Shown one piece after another: positions 14,616 to 29,347 of a stretch of 64,000 bases of DNA. Origin of the DNA: Gadus chalcogrammus (lineage: Eukaryota > Chordata > Actinopteri > Gadiformes > Gadidae); contig NC_079434.1 of NCBI RefSeq assembly GCF_026213295.1, positions 8,683,198 through 8,747,197 on the forward strand. The letters are read 5' to 3'. The translations under genes were made by a program, and so were the position numbers. Under the pieces are notes generated by a model. The model made no database searches. It had not been told where the DNA came from and was given only the letters and a program-made list of their open reading frames with translations. Each line of letters starts with the position of its first letter. Position 1 is the first letter of the stretch.

Positions 14616-14730
14616 CACACACACAAACACACACAAAAACACACACACGCACACACACACAAACAGGCACAACACACACACACACACACAGACACACAGA
14701 CACACAGACACACACACACACACTCACACC
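14616..14730. repeat. interrupted (CA)n
   Basis: CA array with AAACACAC, GACACA and CGCACA variants, directly downstream of dispersed repeat copy A. Confidence 0.88.
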
Positions 14731-16000
14731 GGGGGCAGGGCCGGTCCCACTCAGAGGAGTGGGAGCTGGTCCTGCCTCAGACTCTGCACCCCAGGGGCCC
14801 TCTCTCTCTGAGTGGAGGAGCTCTAAAGGGCCTCTACCTCACGACCTGGGGCGCTGCTGATTATCCCATTAGGAGCCACTTCAGAATCCACCCTACGGTG
14901 AAGTGACATATCACGGGGGCGGGTCCACCAGCCGGCATCACGGATGGCTCGGCTCCACCAGTCGCTACAGTCTGCTGCGTAGGCTCAGGCTGTGATTCCC
15001 CCCGCTAGGGCCAAAATTTCTCCCCCACTAGGAGTGATCAATGCTTCTTCTCTGTAGACCGTGTAAAATGCTTAAAATAGAAGTGGTTTGAGCTAAGTAA
15101 AGCGCTGTGACGTGAACAGTGTATTGTGCGATAGAACGATAAAATCCGATACAGACCACCCACTGCCAGCGCTCGCGTTCGTGAGACAATAGATAATTTT
15201 GAGATTATTTTCTATTGAATATGGAGGTTGGTAAATGAGTGTTTTGGCATGCCTGGCTGCACTATCCATGTGTTGGAAGGGGGTTTAATTCTTGCATGTT
15301 TTGTTTTGTTGTGCGTGATCGCAGCCCCAATGTGTCCGCATGAGGGAAGTTCAAGATAAGCTAGTAGAGTAAAAAAAAATATTGTAAAAATATTAAAGGA
15401 TATATACACTGCTTGATGAGTGAAGTAAGTGTATGAACTGTATTAGTTCACTGCATTGATGCTTTCTTCCTTATGTGGGGTTCCCTACGTCAGGCTTCCT
15501 ACATCTATCCATGCATGGTTCTCTGTCCCACCAGCCCACTGTGACCCAGGACAAGCTTGTGGATGAAACCTGCTCTAGAAGACGCTGGGTTATATGGGTA
15601 CCTCGGTAGCTTCCCAGTCAGCCGGGCTCGCCTGCCACACTATGTTGATGGGCCGTAGCCAAGCTGGAGGGACGGACACTGACTGGGTTGACGGGGGGCT
15701 ACGGTTAGGAGGGGATCCTGCTGTGAGATCTGTTCTGCTCGTCTCCTGGGGGAGGAGTGTCAGACGCTGGCCGTGCCTCCGCAGTGTGTTTTGTCAGCTT
15801 TAGATCATAAAATCAAGCATTGAATCCCCTTTTTACATTGATTAAATTATATATTGTATATTACAGCTCTGTTAAACAAATCGATATAATATAGATGCAC
15901 ATTATATTACCGCTATATTAAACAAATCTATCCAACCAAAGCGCTAATATGTCATGTAAACCAAATTAAATGTCACGGGAAGACCTACACTCTCTCACTC
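14731..16000. other. non-coding; hairpin and AT-rich part
   Basis: A perfect 7-bp stem with 4-nt loop (CCCACTC-AGAG-GAGTGGG) is at 14746-14763. 14800-15010 is GC-rich; 15190-15460 and 15820-15960 are AT-rich. No gene recognised. Confidence 0.45.
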
Positions 16001-16172
<172 letters not shown>

Positions 16173-16975
16173 TCTCTCTCACACATCATCTTTGTCTCTC
16201 TGTCTTTGTCTGTCTTTTTCTCTCTCTACCACTGTCAGTCTCGCTCTCCGGGTTGCCATGGCCACGGTGTGGGGGTTAATGTCAGTTAATGTGGAGACAG
16301 TAGGTGACAGCCAAGTAAAGACTTCCAGCGAGTGACTGACACAGTCGGTCTGTAACCGTCGTCACGCTGGGGCCGTGAAGATATTCCTTTTGAAATATTT
16401 GTCATGGAGCTCGCTGTCAGATTAACAGCGTTTTTGAGCACTGTTACACTCAACCTGAATACATGTCGTTTAGGGAAGGGGGATATGTTGAATTATGAAG
16501 CAGCGACCAAACGACGATTCAAATCGTTCAATTCTTATTCGAGCAGGTAGGTTGTAGGTTGTAAATTATACCGATTATAGTCAGCAACTTTTAAATGAAT
16601 ACTTGCACGGGAACTTTTTTCACTGCAGCCATGGCCTTTTATTCAGAGGTGTAAAAACAAAGAAAAACTCATCCACCCGCGACGCAATACAGCAATCAAT
16701 TTCTGTCTGTTTCCGACAAAGTCGAGGAGATCTCCTTTTAAACCAACAGAACAACTGCTGATTATGTTTTGAGTAGTGTGCTTAGTCGAGTATTAACACC
16801 GCTGATCCCGCGTTGGAGCGGGGCCCTGAAAGTCGTGGGGAACTGTTACAATGCGCCCTGTCCACTGCTGCTTTCTCTACAGTGGCTCTGAGACTTGGTT
16901 CTGTTCCAAGCAGGCCTCTGATTGGGACGGGGGTCTCTGAGGGGATCTCAGTGACTCTACATTATAGACATGGCT
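16173..16975. other. non-coding, CT-rich start then single-copy
   Basis: 16173-16240 is CT/TTTGTC-rich. The remainder is ordinary mixed sequence without recognisable elements. Confidence 0.45.
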
Positions 16976-17670
<695 letters not shown>

Positions 17671-18654
17671 TCACAACCGCTTCAACAGAAACCAGCTCTG
17701 GATGAACTAGACAGGATTAAACTAGACCAGTAGATACTTACCTAAGATGGAGTCAAGGAAACCAAGGATCGGGTTATGAGGTTGTTTATGAACATCATTG
17801 ATCACCTGACTACTCGCAATACTTTTTTCTGCAAATCAGCCAAAAAGACTTTGAGTAATATTTGACAGGTACACTGCACAATTTGTCTGACTTTCGGCAC
17901 CCTAACCACTAATTATCCTCCTATTCTGCCCCTTCAGATCCTATATTCAAACACTGTGAACACATTTATTTTTAGCATGAAAAAGATATTTGTATATATT
18001 TATAGACCCCCGCACTACACTGGGAATCAAAACCCCTAATCCTGGCATTGTTGATGCCTTGCTCTAGCAGTGGGGCAAGGCTGGGCCACCAGGCGTTATG
18101 TGAAGCACGTGGATATTACAAAGGGGGGCGTTAGATTTAAGTGGAACACAGAGGCTGTGATTTGGGCTCTCTATAGCGGGGATCTGTTGTATGAAACAAC
18201 GGGCGCCCAGCGACATGCACCCCTAACATCTTTATTCTGTCTCTCGGCGAAGAGAATAGAATGTAATTGGCAGAGAGAAGACAAAAAGAAAAAACCAAGC
18301 GCAAGAAACGACGAGACGAGAATAGGCCCATGAAAGTAATTCATTTTCCAGTGAAGATCAATATGTACAGCTTTGTGTTCGAGAATAAAACAACTTTCAA
18401 CAAGAGAGGGGGAACTTTTAATGTGACGAGAGAGGGAACTTTTAATGTGGCTCATTGCTGCCAGCAGGCTTTAGAAATGGAAGCATCTCTAAATTCAAAC
18501 CAAGGAGTTGAAGGTCTGCCTTATTGTCCGAAGTTGGCCATCAGTAACCCATGGCTAAGCTCAGGACTCACTCCTCACATGGCCGTTATTGGATGAGCAA
18601 GGAAAGTAATACCCGTTGAAAAATGTATTTAGTAGGGTTAGCTTTTAGCAATTC
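17671..18654. other. non-coding; possible tRNA-like fragment
   Basis: Near 18020-18075 a minus-strand GGTTTTGATTCCCA resembles a SINE B box, but the body is too diverged to call. A ~22-bp segment (GAGAGGGAACTTTTAATGTG) is tandemly duplicated at 18403-18450. No gene. Confidence 0.4.
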
Positions 18655-18790
18655 ACTTTTGTGCCAACCGCATTACAGTGATTTGGCGATCAGGAGCAGG
18701 TAGGGGAGCTCGCAAGAAGACAACTCATGCTGCGGGAGACTGGGATTGCGCCCGGTCGCCATGAGAGGCGACCACCTGCCCTTTACCATA
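18655..18790 (-). mobile_element. diverged SINE fragment
   Basis: Reads as the reverse complement of the local SINE body (AGGAGCAGGTAGGGG...) followed by GGGATTGCGCCCGG, a mutated B-box region. Old copy. Confidence 0.5.
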
Positions 18791-19245
18791 TTACCCCAAA
18801 GTTTCATAATGAAGATGTGTTCGATCGTTATTGTCTTTTGAAACGATGATTCATTTCGACAAAAGTGTGGATATTAAACCGAACAACCGTAACCGTATAG
18901 GGAGCCGTCGTTAAACTCGAACCAACAACAACAAAATAGAGACTAAAGTTGTGCTGGTGGTCTCTGCGCCCGGCGCTCACAGCAGCGTCCTCCCCGCATA
19001 CCCTCCCCGCTAATGGAGACGTCTTTGTTTAGTCCTGTGGCGTCGTCTGAACCAACAGCGCTAATGAAGAATGCCGCGTGTAGCTCTGGAAGCTTGATTA
19101 CCCCGCGCCGTCCCCGGTCCCGACCGCGCTCCGTAATGAACGCGCTAATGACCAGTGGCGTACACGGAGCCGTCGCTTCATAACCGCCCGACGTGGAAGT
19201 CCTGCTAACGTGTATGTGTTGCTTTTAATGGCTCGCTCGCCCTTT
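18791..19245. other. CpG-rich single-copy block
   Basis: 18960-19200 has many CpGs together with repeated GCTAATG motifs (GCTAATGGAG, GCTAATGAAG, GCTAATGACC). It may be a regulatory element or a small CpG island. No coding frame. Confidence 0.3.
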
Positions 19246-19263
19246 GTGTGTGTGTGTGTTTGT

Positions 19264-19346
<83 letters not shown>

Positions 19347-19358
19347 TGTTAGTGAGTC

Positions 19359-19412
<54 letters not shown>

Positions 19413-19640
19413 TCTGTGTGTGTACGTGTGTGCGTGTGTGTGTGTGTGCTCTTGTGTGTGTGTGTGTGTGTGTTTTTTGGTTGTGTCTGTGTTTGTGTGT
19501 GTGCGTGTGTGTGTGTTTGAGTGTGTGTGCTTGCGTGTGTGTGTGTGTGTGTGAGAGGATGTGTGTGTGTGTGAGAGGATGTGTGTGTGTGTGTGAGAGG
19601 ATGTGTGTGAGTACGGGGCGGTGTGTGTGTGAGATGAAAG
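19246..19640. repeat. compound (GT)n microsatellite, ~395 bp
   Basis: Pure GT about 19268-19341, then interrupted GT blocks. The 3' part holds three copies of a ~20-22-bp unit containing GTGAGAGGAT (19551-19560, 19571-19580, 19594-19602). Confidence 0.95.
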
Positions 19641-20099
19641 AGATTCTAATGAAGAACTCTGCTTTGATTGCCGCCGAATAACACTTCCCGAACAATAGGA
19701 GGATCTGTATTTTTTCGCGGGGTTTTTCTTCCCAACCTAAGACAGGAGTTGAATTTAAATGAACAATGATTAAAAGTTGACTTCAATGGGAGGACGGTAA
19801 GAAGGCGAGCGCATTGTTTATTAAAGCGCCAACTGTGAAAGATTTAAGACTTCAAATAAGCACCTGTACCTGTTAAAGCAGGGCTTTTCTGCTGCGTCTG
19901 CAAACACCAGTGCTGTGTGTGTGGCGGGATGTCAGATGAAGGCGCTCAGGTAAATGCCATCTTAACAGGATTGTCTTCGATTTGATGCTGTTATTATCCG
20001 TCACTCCTTGTCTCTCAAGTGCGATTATTCTTTTCTATATTCCAGGCAAAGTCGGAATAGTTCATGTTTTGCCTTGTGATTCACGGCCTGAATTTAGTT
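19641..20099. other. single-copy block, CNE-like
   Basis: Repeat-free with GAATTTAAATGAACAATGATTAAA, GCGCATTGTTTATTAAAGCGCC and CACCTGTACCTG stretches (SOX, homeodomain and E-box cores). The GCGC...GCGC frame is a small imperfect palindrome. Candidate enhancer. Confidence 0.3.
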
Positions 20100-20800
20100 T
20101 TCTGTTGCTTTGATGTATTGCTATGTCCTGGTATGGCGATGTATTGTAGAATGTTGTTTTCTTTTGTTTTGCGTAATGTTGTTTTGGCAGTGTCATTTGT
20201 TGTTTAAGGCAGTTTTTGTGTCTTGTTTTGTAAATTGTGTCGAGTTGTTTTGCCTTGTGCTGTGTTGTTGTGTTTGGTGTTGTGTGTTGATGTGTCCTCT
20301 GTTGTGTTTTTGTGTCTTTTATTGTGGTCTTGTGTCTTGTGTTTTTGTGTCTTGTGGTGTGTAGTTACGTCTGGTGGTGTGTTGTTGTGATTTGTAATGT
20401 GTTTTATTATGTCTTGTTGTATTAAGCGTCTTGTGTCAAGTTGTTGTGTTTTGTGGTGTGTAGTTGTGTCTTGTGGCATGTTGTCTTTTGGTGCGTTGTT
20501 GTGGTGTGTTATTGTGTCTTGTGGTGTGTTGTGTCTTGTTTCGTGTTGTTGTGTCTTATGGTGGGTTTTCTGGTCTTGTTTTGTGTCTTGTGGTGAGTTC
20601 TTGTGTGTTGTGTTGTTGTGTTGTACTGTTGACCTGTCGTGTTGCGTTATTTCCATTGCCTTGTGCTATTGTGTTGTGCTGGATTGTGTTGTACTTCACT
20701 GTTGTGCTTTTTTGTCATTTTGTGTTGTTTCGCTGAGTTCTTTTGTCATTTTTTTTGCTGCTTTGCGTTGCATTTCTATCTTATTGCTCCTTTTTGACAC
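20100..20800. repeat. GT-skewed degenerate repeat
   Basis: About 700 bp poor in A and rich in T and G, built from variations of TGTGTCTTGTGGTGTGTTGT. The period is irregular (about 15-35 bp), so it is probably a decayed minisatellite. Open frames here on both strands are by-products of the skew. Confidence 0.75.
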
Positions 20801-20916
20801 ATTTCTCTGAGTCCTTCCCTGCTATGAGCTCATGAAATATGCATCACGCTGTATGAAACCCAGCCTGTCTGTAATAACCAACAACCACCACGGAAATCAC
20901 ACCGCTCCAGGCAGGA

Positions 20917-21735
<819 letters not shown>

Positions 21736-21763
21736 CCCCCCCCCCCCCCCCCCCCCCCCCCCC
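21736..21763. repeat. poly-C tract
   Basis: About 28 consecutive C residues; the assembled length may be unreliable. Confidence 0.9.
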
Positions 21764-21941
21764 TGCCCAAACGGGCAGGTCTAAACGTTAGTCACAGGCT
21801 CTTGTGCTCTGGACCGTCGCTGCCCTCAACCGCCCACTCCCCGTCGTCACCCGGGAGGCCGCGCGCCACTGGGATGGATGGGATGGCCCTCCACATGATC
21901 CCTTGCTTCCTGTCTCCTCCAGGCTTAATATCAATCCATCC

Positions 21942-21987
21942 GAGGGCTTTCTGAGAGGGCTTTCTGAGAGGGCTTTCTGAGAGGGCC
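21942..21987. repeat. 14-bp tandem repeat, 3 copies
   Basis: Unit GAGGGCTTTCTGAG repeated three times with no visible divergence, so a recent duplication. Confidence 0.93.
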
Positions 21988-22225
21988 ACGTCAGGACGCT
22001 TTTGGCGGTGACAAGTCTTGACTCGCTCGCCTCCGCGATGGGTCTGAGGGCTGCACTCAAATTTGCATTCTTATTTATTTCCTCCTCTTGCTCCTGTCAG
22101 TCTGGTGGGAAGGAGGTGATATCAGTCTGGAAAGTCCCTCCTTGAACTGGTACACTGATATAGTCCCACTATTAGAGCTATTCATACTTGAAGTAGGATA
22201 GTGCTAATAAATTTGAATAAGGATT

Positions 22226-22408
22226 TTTTTTTAGCAGACGATTGTATCCACAGTGACATACAGTGAATACATATTTACGCGTTATGGAGCAGACAGGGGC
22301 TAAGGGGCTAATCTTAGCTCCAGGAGGACTTTAGCTTAGGCTGCCGACGCTGGGGATTGAACACAGTACCTCTTGGCTGGGGGTTGGACCACAACGCTAG
22401 CTCACCGC
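22226..22408 (-). mobile_element. tRNA-derived SINE, near full length
   Basis: On the minus strand: head with A-box-like GTGAGCTAGCGTTGTGG and B-box-like TGTTCAATCCCCA, then body, then a tail (ATACAATCGTCTGCTAAAAAA). Good structural match to the local family. Confidence 0.78.
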
Positions 22409-22815
22409 CATCTGCACCGCTATGTGTTAACAACACTACTCATAATAACAACGATAACATTTGTAGCTTTTGTAAACGTTTGTATGACTGCTCGCATGCT
22501 GCCAAATCTCGGCAGCGAAGATAGAAATCCATATATATGCATATATATATATATATGCGTGTTAAGAAGGCGCCATGAGGATGTTTTGATGGCTGCCAGC
22601 AGATGTGTGATACCGCTTGTAACCTGTGACACTGCGTGCAAACCAGTCAGCACGGCTCTTCTTTGGTCACGGAAACCTCCAAAAGAGCTCCGAGACTCCC
22701 GTTGAACATGTTGCGGTGTCGCCGGAGCTGACATGTGCAAGGTGCTAGCCCCGTGATGAAAGCATTAACAACACAGAGCAGCTCATGAACTACAAACATC
22801 CTCTCCACATATTTC
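22409..22815. other. non-coding; short (AT)n
   Basis: A (AT)n-like run with GC centre lies at 22530-22556. Nothing else recognised. Confidence 0.45.
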
Positions 22816-23089
22816 ACCCTTTCCGTCTCTTTCTCTTTCCCTCTCTCTCCATCTCTCCCCCGTCTACCTTTCCATTCTCCATCTTTCCCCCTCTCTTTCT
22901 CTCGCTCTCTCTCTCTATCCCCATCACTCTATTTCTCTCCATCTCTCCCTTTCTCTGTTCCCTCCATATATATTCCTCTCATTCCCTTCCCTTCACACTC
23001 TCCCTCCCCCCTCTCTCTCTCCCTTCCCCCACTCCCTCCCTCCCTCTCTCTCGCTCTCCCTCCCCCTCTTTCTCTCTATCTCTCCCTCA

Positions 23090-23138
<49 letters not shown>

Positions 23139-23184
23139 TCTCCCTAAACCCTTCTCTCTCTCTGTCTCTCTGTCTCTCTCTCTG

Positions 23185-23255
<71 letters not shown>
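22816..23255. repeat. polypyrimidine (CT)n tract, ~440 bp
   Basis: Irregular CT/CCTT mixture becoming near-pure CT from about 23095, with TGTCTC variants. Second-longest pyrimidine tract of the window. Confidence 0.94.
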
Positions 23256-23261
<6 letters not shown>

Positions 23262-23790
23262 CTGTCCATCAGTTGGCCAGCGCTGCTCCGCCTCCCTCTG
23301 TCATGCCGCTGATTGAAAACTGATTAAAACAACAACTAGGTGGCGGTTTTGTGCGAGGCCCTGGTATGGTACAGTTGCTGCGTCGACGGCGGTGGAAGTG
23401 GTGGTGTTGGTGGTTACTAAAGTGACCTTCAGAATAGTGTCGCTGGAGTACATTACACACATGGCGGCCCCGCTGCCTCTCATCAGACATCCCTAGCGGC
23501 GGGCTAGTGGCGCCATGGGAGCAGAAGGAGAACGTGCACTGGGCACTGTTAGCACGACGGTTGAGGGGTACCTAATTGCCTTCGGCAGTCCACACTCGAG
23601 GGCTTTCAGAGTGTGTGTTAGGAGGGGAGAAGGGGGGGGGGGGGCGGGGGTTATTAGGCGTTATTAAGTCTTTTTTTGCCCGAAGTTTCTGTGAGCAGCC
23701 TTCTAAGAGAAAAGGAGCGTCAATTCGAACTGCATCAAATGGTGTGCAACTCGCTTAAGTGTTACATTTATACATGTGACACTATCTGAA
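23256..23790. other. non-coding; G-run
   Basis: Mixed sequence with a G-rich run at 23627-23650 (C interruption). The part 23655-23760 is AT-richer. No gene. Confidence 0.42.
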
Positions 23791-24300
23791 ATTTGTACTT
23801 GCTGTTAGTCTTCGTGGAAAGGAAGTTCCACCCCATTTGCTACTACAAAATGGCCAGATGTCAAGGCCTCAAGTTTCAAGTTTGCCTGATTCAAAACGTG
23901 CACACCCAAGGCCTCCGCGATGAACACACAATGCCTCCATTTTGACCAAGGCTGTCCCCTTCCATCCATTGCCTCCTGAGAGAACTTGATTTTAAACGCC
24001 ATCTCTTTCCTCGCTGCCTCGTGTCTGAATGCTCTCTGAGCTCCGATTGAAAAACACATTTGTCAGAAATGAAACTGCAGAGGGAAAAGCCATGGTCCTC
24101 GACAGAGGGATACGTCGAGGTGGGGAGAATGTGCTCCGAGGCGACAGCTGCAGCCCAGAGTGCGATTAAGATGAAGAGATATGGGAGAGAAAGACAAGGT
24201 GGCTTGTTTGGTTCCTGTCTAGAAATGGATAGCGTTATTAGAGCAAAGTCTGTTCCTTCTCCACCCATCTGTAGCAACAGCTGGTGCACCCGAGCAAAAG
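23791..24300. other. single-copy block, CNE-like
   Basis: Repeat-free and balanced in composition, with AAAATGGCCAG and CCTCCATTTTG (YY1-type cores) and GATTGAAAAACACATTTGTCAGAAATGAAA-like AT-rich stretches. Overlapping frames on opposite strands do not look coding. Confidence 0.3.
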
Positions 24301-24852
24301 TAAATATATAAATAAATAAATAAATGAAAAAAAGATGGGGGGGAATGAACTAAATTTGTCCCCCTTTTATTGTTGTAAGGGGACACGTTTTCAACCATTG
24401 TTGTGTGATTCCGTGTTGCGGTCTTTAACGCCAAATAATCATTTTCCACATCACGGCTTTACTCTCATCATCTTTCTACCGAACTTTATCACAAGTGCAT
24501 AAAAAAAATATTTTATAAGGCCCTCAAACGTTTTCATTATTACGTCTTGGTTCATAGCCTGACTGTTTTGTGAGGGTGTTGGTAGACTAAATCTTAGAAG
24601 ATCACTTGATATTTATTGAATACATCTTTGACGAATTGTATTGAATAAATCTCTGAGGAATCGTATGTGGTTTAATCAAAGAAGATATTTCTTTGTGCAA
24701 TGAAAAGAAAGATGATATTATTTTACTTGATGGTATTTTTGGTCTATTGGATGATGAAAATATCATTGAATGAAATAATAAACCTCTTATCACAGTGCTG
24801 ATGGCATAAAGACTACTTGCTTTCATGCCTTGGCTGCAAGTCAACCTGCGTC
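24301..24852. other. AT-rich non-coding; (AAAT)n
   Basis: A short AAAT tetranucleotide run at 24303-24325 and a G-run at 24337-24343. Otherwise AT-rich single-copy sequence. Confidence 0.45.
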
Positions 24853-24985
24853 CCCCCCCCCCCCCCCCTCTCTCTCTCTGTTTTATCTCTCTCTCTCTCA
24901 ATCGTACCTTGAGATGATCTGATTGATCAGTAGAGCTGCTCAAACAGTGAAAGAGAGAGAGAGAGCCAGGGAGAGAGAGAGAAGA
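24853..24985. repeat. poly-C, (CT)n then (GA)n
   Basis: C-run, CT runs to about 24899, then a 50-bp spacer containing the palindrome TGATCTGATTGATCA, then GA runs at about 24953-24982. CT and GA are in inverted order and could pair. Confidence 0.85.
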
Positions 24986-25106
24986 AAAGGTAGAGAGACA
25001 TAGACCTCAACTTGTGAAGACCTTGCAAAGGAATGCAATTACCTTCCAAGCAGGGAAAAAGGTCCCCCTTCTGAGAGAAGGAGAGAGAGGTGGGAAGAAT
25101 GGAGGA

Positions 25107-25111
<5 letters not shown>

Positions 25112-25196
<85 letters not shown>
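25112..25196. repeat. (GA)n microsatellite, ~42 units
   Basis: Uninterrupted. Confidence 0.97.
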
Positions 25197-25198
<2 letters not shown>

Positions 25199-25550
25199 CT
25201 TGAGAGACACTAGAGAGAGGTATTCTGTCTGCTTCCCTGTCTGTCTATCTGTCTGGCTCGCTCATCTGTCCACGTGAGACACTGTGCAACATCCGGCTGA
25301 TTGTCCTGAAAACGGCGTTCTGTGATTGTCGCAGGAACTCTTCCCTCGGCAAATTGACAAGCCGAACATGAGCATGCATTAGCATACATTAGCATACATT
25401 AGCATACACCTGTTTAAAGACAGGCCGCTTCTGTTGCTCGCCCCTACCTCCTGCGGTGGGGCTCATCTCTGGGAATTGGTGCAATTTCTCTCTCCCTGTC
25501 ACTCTCCCTCCCCCCCTCTCTCCTACCCAACCCCCTCCCCTATCAACATC
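25197..25550. other. non-coding; 10-bp tandem repeat
   Basis: AGCATACATT is repeated four times (first copy AGCATGCATT) at 25371-25408. The rest is mixed to pyrimidine-rich. Confidence 0.6.
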
Positions 25551-26190
<640 letters not shown>

Positions 26191-26262
26191 GTACGTGTGC
26201 TTGCGTGTGTGTGTGGGCATCGCAGTTGAAATAACGGCCACACGGCCAAGCGCGCGCACATG

Positions 26263-26833
<571 letters not shown>

Positions 26834-27007
26834 TTATAGTAATTATTAAACCATGTGGTGGTAGAATGATCTATTAAAAGGCAAGTTTGGAATGGGCTTA
26901 AAGGTTGTAATTAAGAGATAGATCAACGCGGCATACTGTTGACTAGACAAAAACAAAACGGTTTATGAAAAATGTGTCAGCAACCTTTCCAAATGCGCTC
27001 TCTCTCA

Positions 27008-27013
<6 letters not shown>

Positions 27014-27105
<92 letters not shown>
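27014..27105. repeat. (CA)n microsatellite, ~46 units
   Basis: Preceded by a short TCTCACTC run, otherwise uninterrupted. Confidence 0.97.
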
Positions 27106-27106
<1 letters not shown>

Positions 27107-27720
27107 CTGTCCATCAAACAGGACATAAAGAGGCATAAAACATAAACATACAAAGATCGAGTCTATCACCACTTCATAACCAGCAACTACATTTTAATCA
27201 CTTCATGGGGAAAACTCTACAATAATCCATTTACACAAATCTATTTACAGAAGCCACGCACTCCAGTGATATTTATCGGATTAAGGAAATGGAAATAGTT
27301 TTGTCGCGTCCCCGAGCGACGATGTTGTCGCGCTGGCGGTGACTCGTTGTTGATTTTCCCCTGCCGATGTCACCGCGATGACAGGAAATCGATGGGTAGA
27401 AATGAAGTGTTGTTTACAGACGTCAGCTGATGGACTGCGGCTGGCTGCCGCGACACGTCAACAGGCTGCTAATGTGGCGGGAGGGGATCGGGACTGAAGG
27501 GTAAGTGGGGGAACTAAGTGAGGGGTAGCGGTTATTTTTAGCCCCTAAATAGGGCGGTAAGTAGGAGCGTTGCGGAGAGACAGATGTTGAGCACTTCCAC
27601 GGTGAGCGCGAGGGGCCTCTTTAGCCGCAATGAAATTAGAGACACGCGAGCTGTGGTTTATTAATGTGATCCCGTACTGGAGCAGCCCGTTAGGCTAGCT
27701 AATGCACCAAACCCCCTCGC
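27106..27720. other. single-copy block, CNE-like
   Basis: 27190-27480 is free of repeats and shows ATTTATCGGATTAAGG (bicoid/OTX-type GGATTA), GACGTCAGCTGATGG (CRE-like TGACGTC plus E box) and GATGTCACCGCGATGACA. This density of known-type cores suggests an enhancer. Confidence 0.33.
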
Positions 27721-27884
<164 letters not shown>

Positions 27885-28230
27885 GTGGTCCACATAATTA
27901 ATCATGATATTGTGCGTGTGTGAGTCTGTGTGTATGGTAGTTGTGGTAGTGGTGGTGAGTGTGGGGGGGAGGGGGTGGGGGGCTGACTGCCAATTAACAA
28001 TAGCCTGGGAGTGTTTGTGTGTGTATGTGTGCATGTGGGTGTGTTTGTGTGTGAGAGAGAGTGAGAGATAGTGTGTTTTAGAGTTGCTCAGTCTGTGTGT
28101 GTGTGTGTGTGTTGTGTCTGAGAGAGATACATAGTGTGTTCAGAGTGGAATGCTAGAGTCTGTTTGTGTGTGGGAGAGATCGTGTATGTGCATGAGTGTG
28201 TTTGTGTGTGTGTCTGCGTGTGTAAGTCAA
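27885..28230. repeat. interrupted GT-rich region with G-runs
   Basis: Degenerate GTGTGAGAG and GTGTTTGTG sequence. 27962-27982 has three long G-runs separated by single bases, a G-quadruplex candidate. Confidence 0.8.
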
Positions 28231-29268
28231 GGTGCAACCGAGTTGGCCGTGGAGACGGGAAGCTCAGACTCGAGCATCAATCAGAAGTCCAAGACAACAC
28301 AAATCACAGCTCAGCAAATCAGAGCGTCTGACATCCTCTACACGGCGGGAAGCAAGAACAGGGTCTCAGGTCCTTCACCGGTGAACCCCCGCACCCGCCC
28401 ACTGCCCTCCCTCAGCCCCCCCCCCTGCCCCCACCTTCCCCCCCGGCCTCATACCAGCTCCTGCCCTTCTCCTGCGCCTGATTGCTTTTCCAAACCCAGT
28501 TCTACCAAAAAAAACCACCAACACTCCCCCGCACAGCGCACTAAGAGACGAAACAGAGAGTCAAAGGAAGATCGAGACTTTTCATGAGCTATCTATAGTA
28601 CCTGTCCACACTGCCACCAATGCAGGACAAAGGCTTGGTACTAGCCGCGTGTTTCTGGTTATTATGGCTACTCTACACTGGGTTTTTTTGCAGCACTTTT
28701 GACAGTTTTTGTAGCTGCGGCGTTGTTCTTATGCTTAAATGATCCATTTTAGTTTAAATGTCCCTGTGTGCGAGTGTTACTGTAACCTTTCCCGCTTCGT
28801 CGTGTTTAGCTTGGTAACCACTTTGCGTCGCACAAAAAAAGCACTTATACAGATGGATTCACGTTAATTAACATCAGCTCATGCAGTGAGAAGCACAGCA
28901 GTCACAGCAATTACTTACTGTTACTTATTTGTCAGTAGTTATTTACTTATAGTGTTCAGGTTGGCTAATGGTGTCCATGTTAACTAATATATGAATGTAT
29001 ACATTATTTAAAAGGGTTAAATTAATATTGAATAGGGTTTTAATTGAAAAGGGTCCTGCTTAAGGGTTAGTGGGTCAGGAGGAGGGTTAACTCCACTGCC
29101 ACTTACCCTTACCCCTAGGCTAATGTTATAATGATGCTTAGCACTGCTTTAACTCATTTGAGTTAATGGTCATTTTTTTAATTGATTATAGCCCTGGAAC
29201 GTAGCATCTCCTCACCAGACTTGACCCACCACACACAAGACAGTTAGCTCACGCTGGGCGTGTTGCAT

Positions 29269-29269
<1 letters not shown>
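28231..29269. other. non-coding, C-rich then AT-rich
   Basis: 28375-28500 is C-rich. 29060-29113 holds an imperfect inverted repeat (about TAAGGGTTAGTGG against CCACTTACCCTTA). A 145-codon frame at 28150-28587 starts in the GT repeat and is Pro/Ser-rich low complexity, so it is not called. Confidence 0.42.

Positions 29270-29344
<75 letters not shown>
29270..29344. repeat. (CA)n microsatellite, ~37 units
   Basis: Uninterrupted. Confidence 0.97.

Positions 29345-29347
<3 letters not shown>

Noticed and set aside
14341..14811. 156-codon frame containing a non-repetitive middle
   Set aside because: The middle is the dispersed repeat shared with 35.1 kb in a similar frame, but both ends are CA repeats and there is no splice or start context; repeat, not gene.
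24868..24982. CT/GA inverted pair as a designed hairpin
   Set aside because: Arms are short and irregular, and CT and GA runs are so frequent here that chance pairing is likely.
29060..29113. Imperfect inverted repeat as a MITE
   Set aside because: Only ~54 bp long, no target duplication; may be part of a worn SINE.
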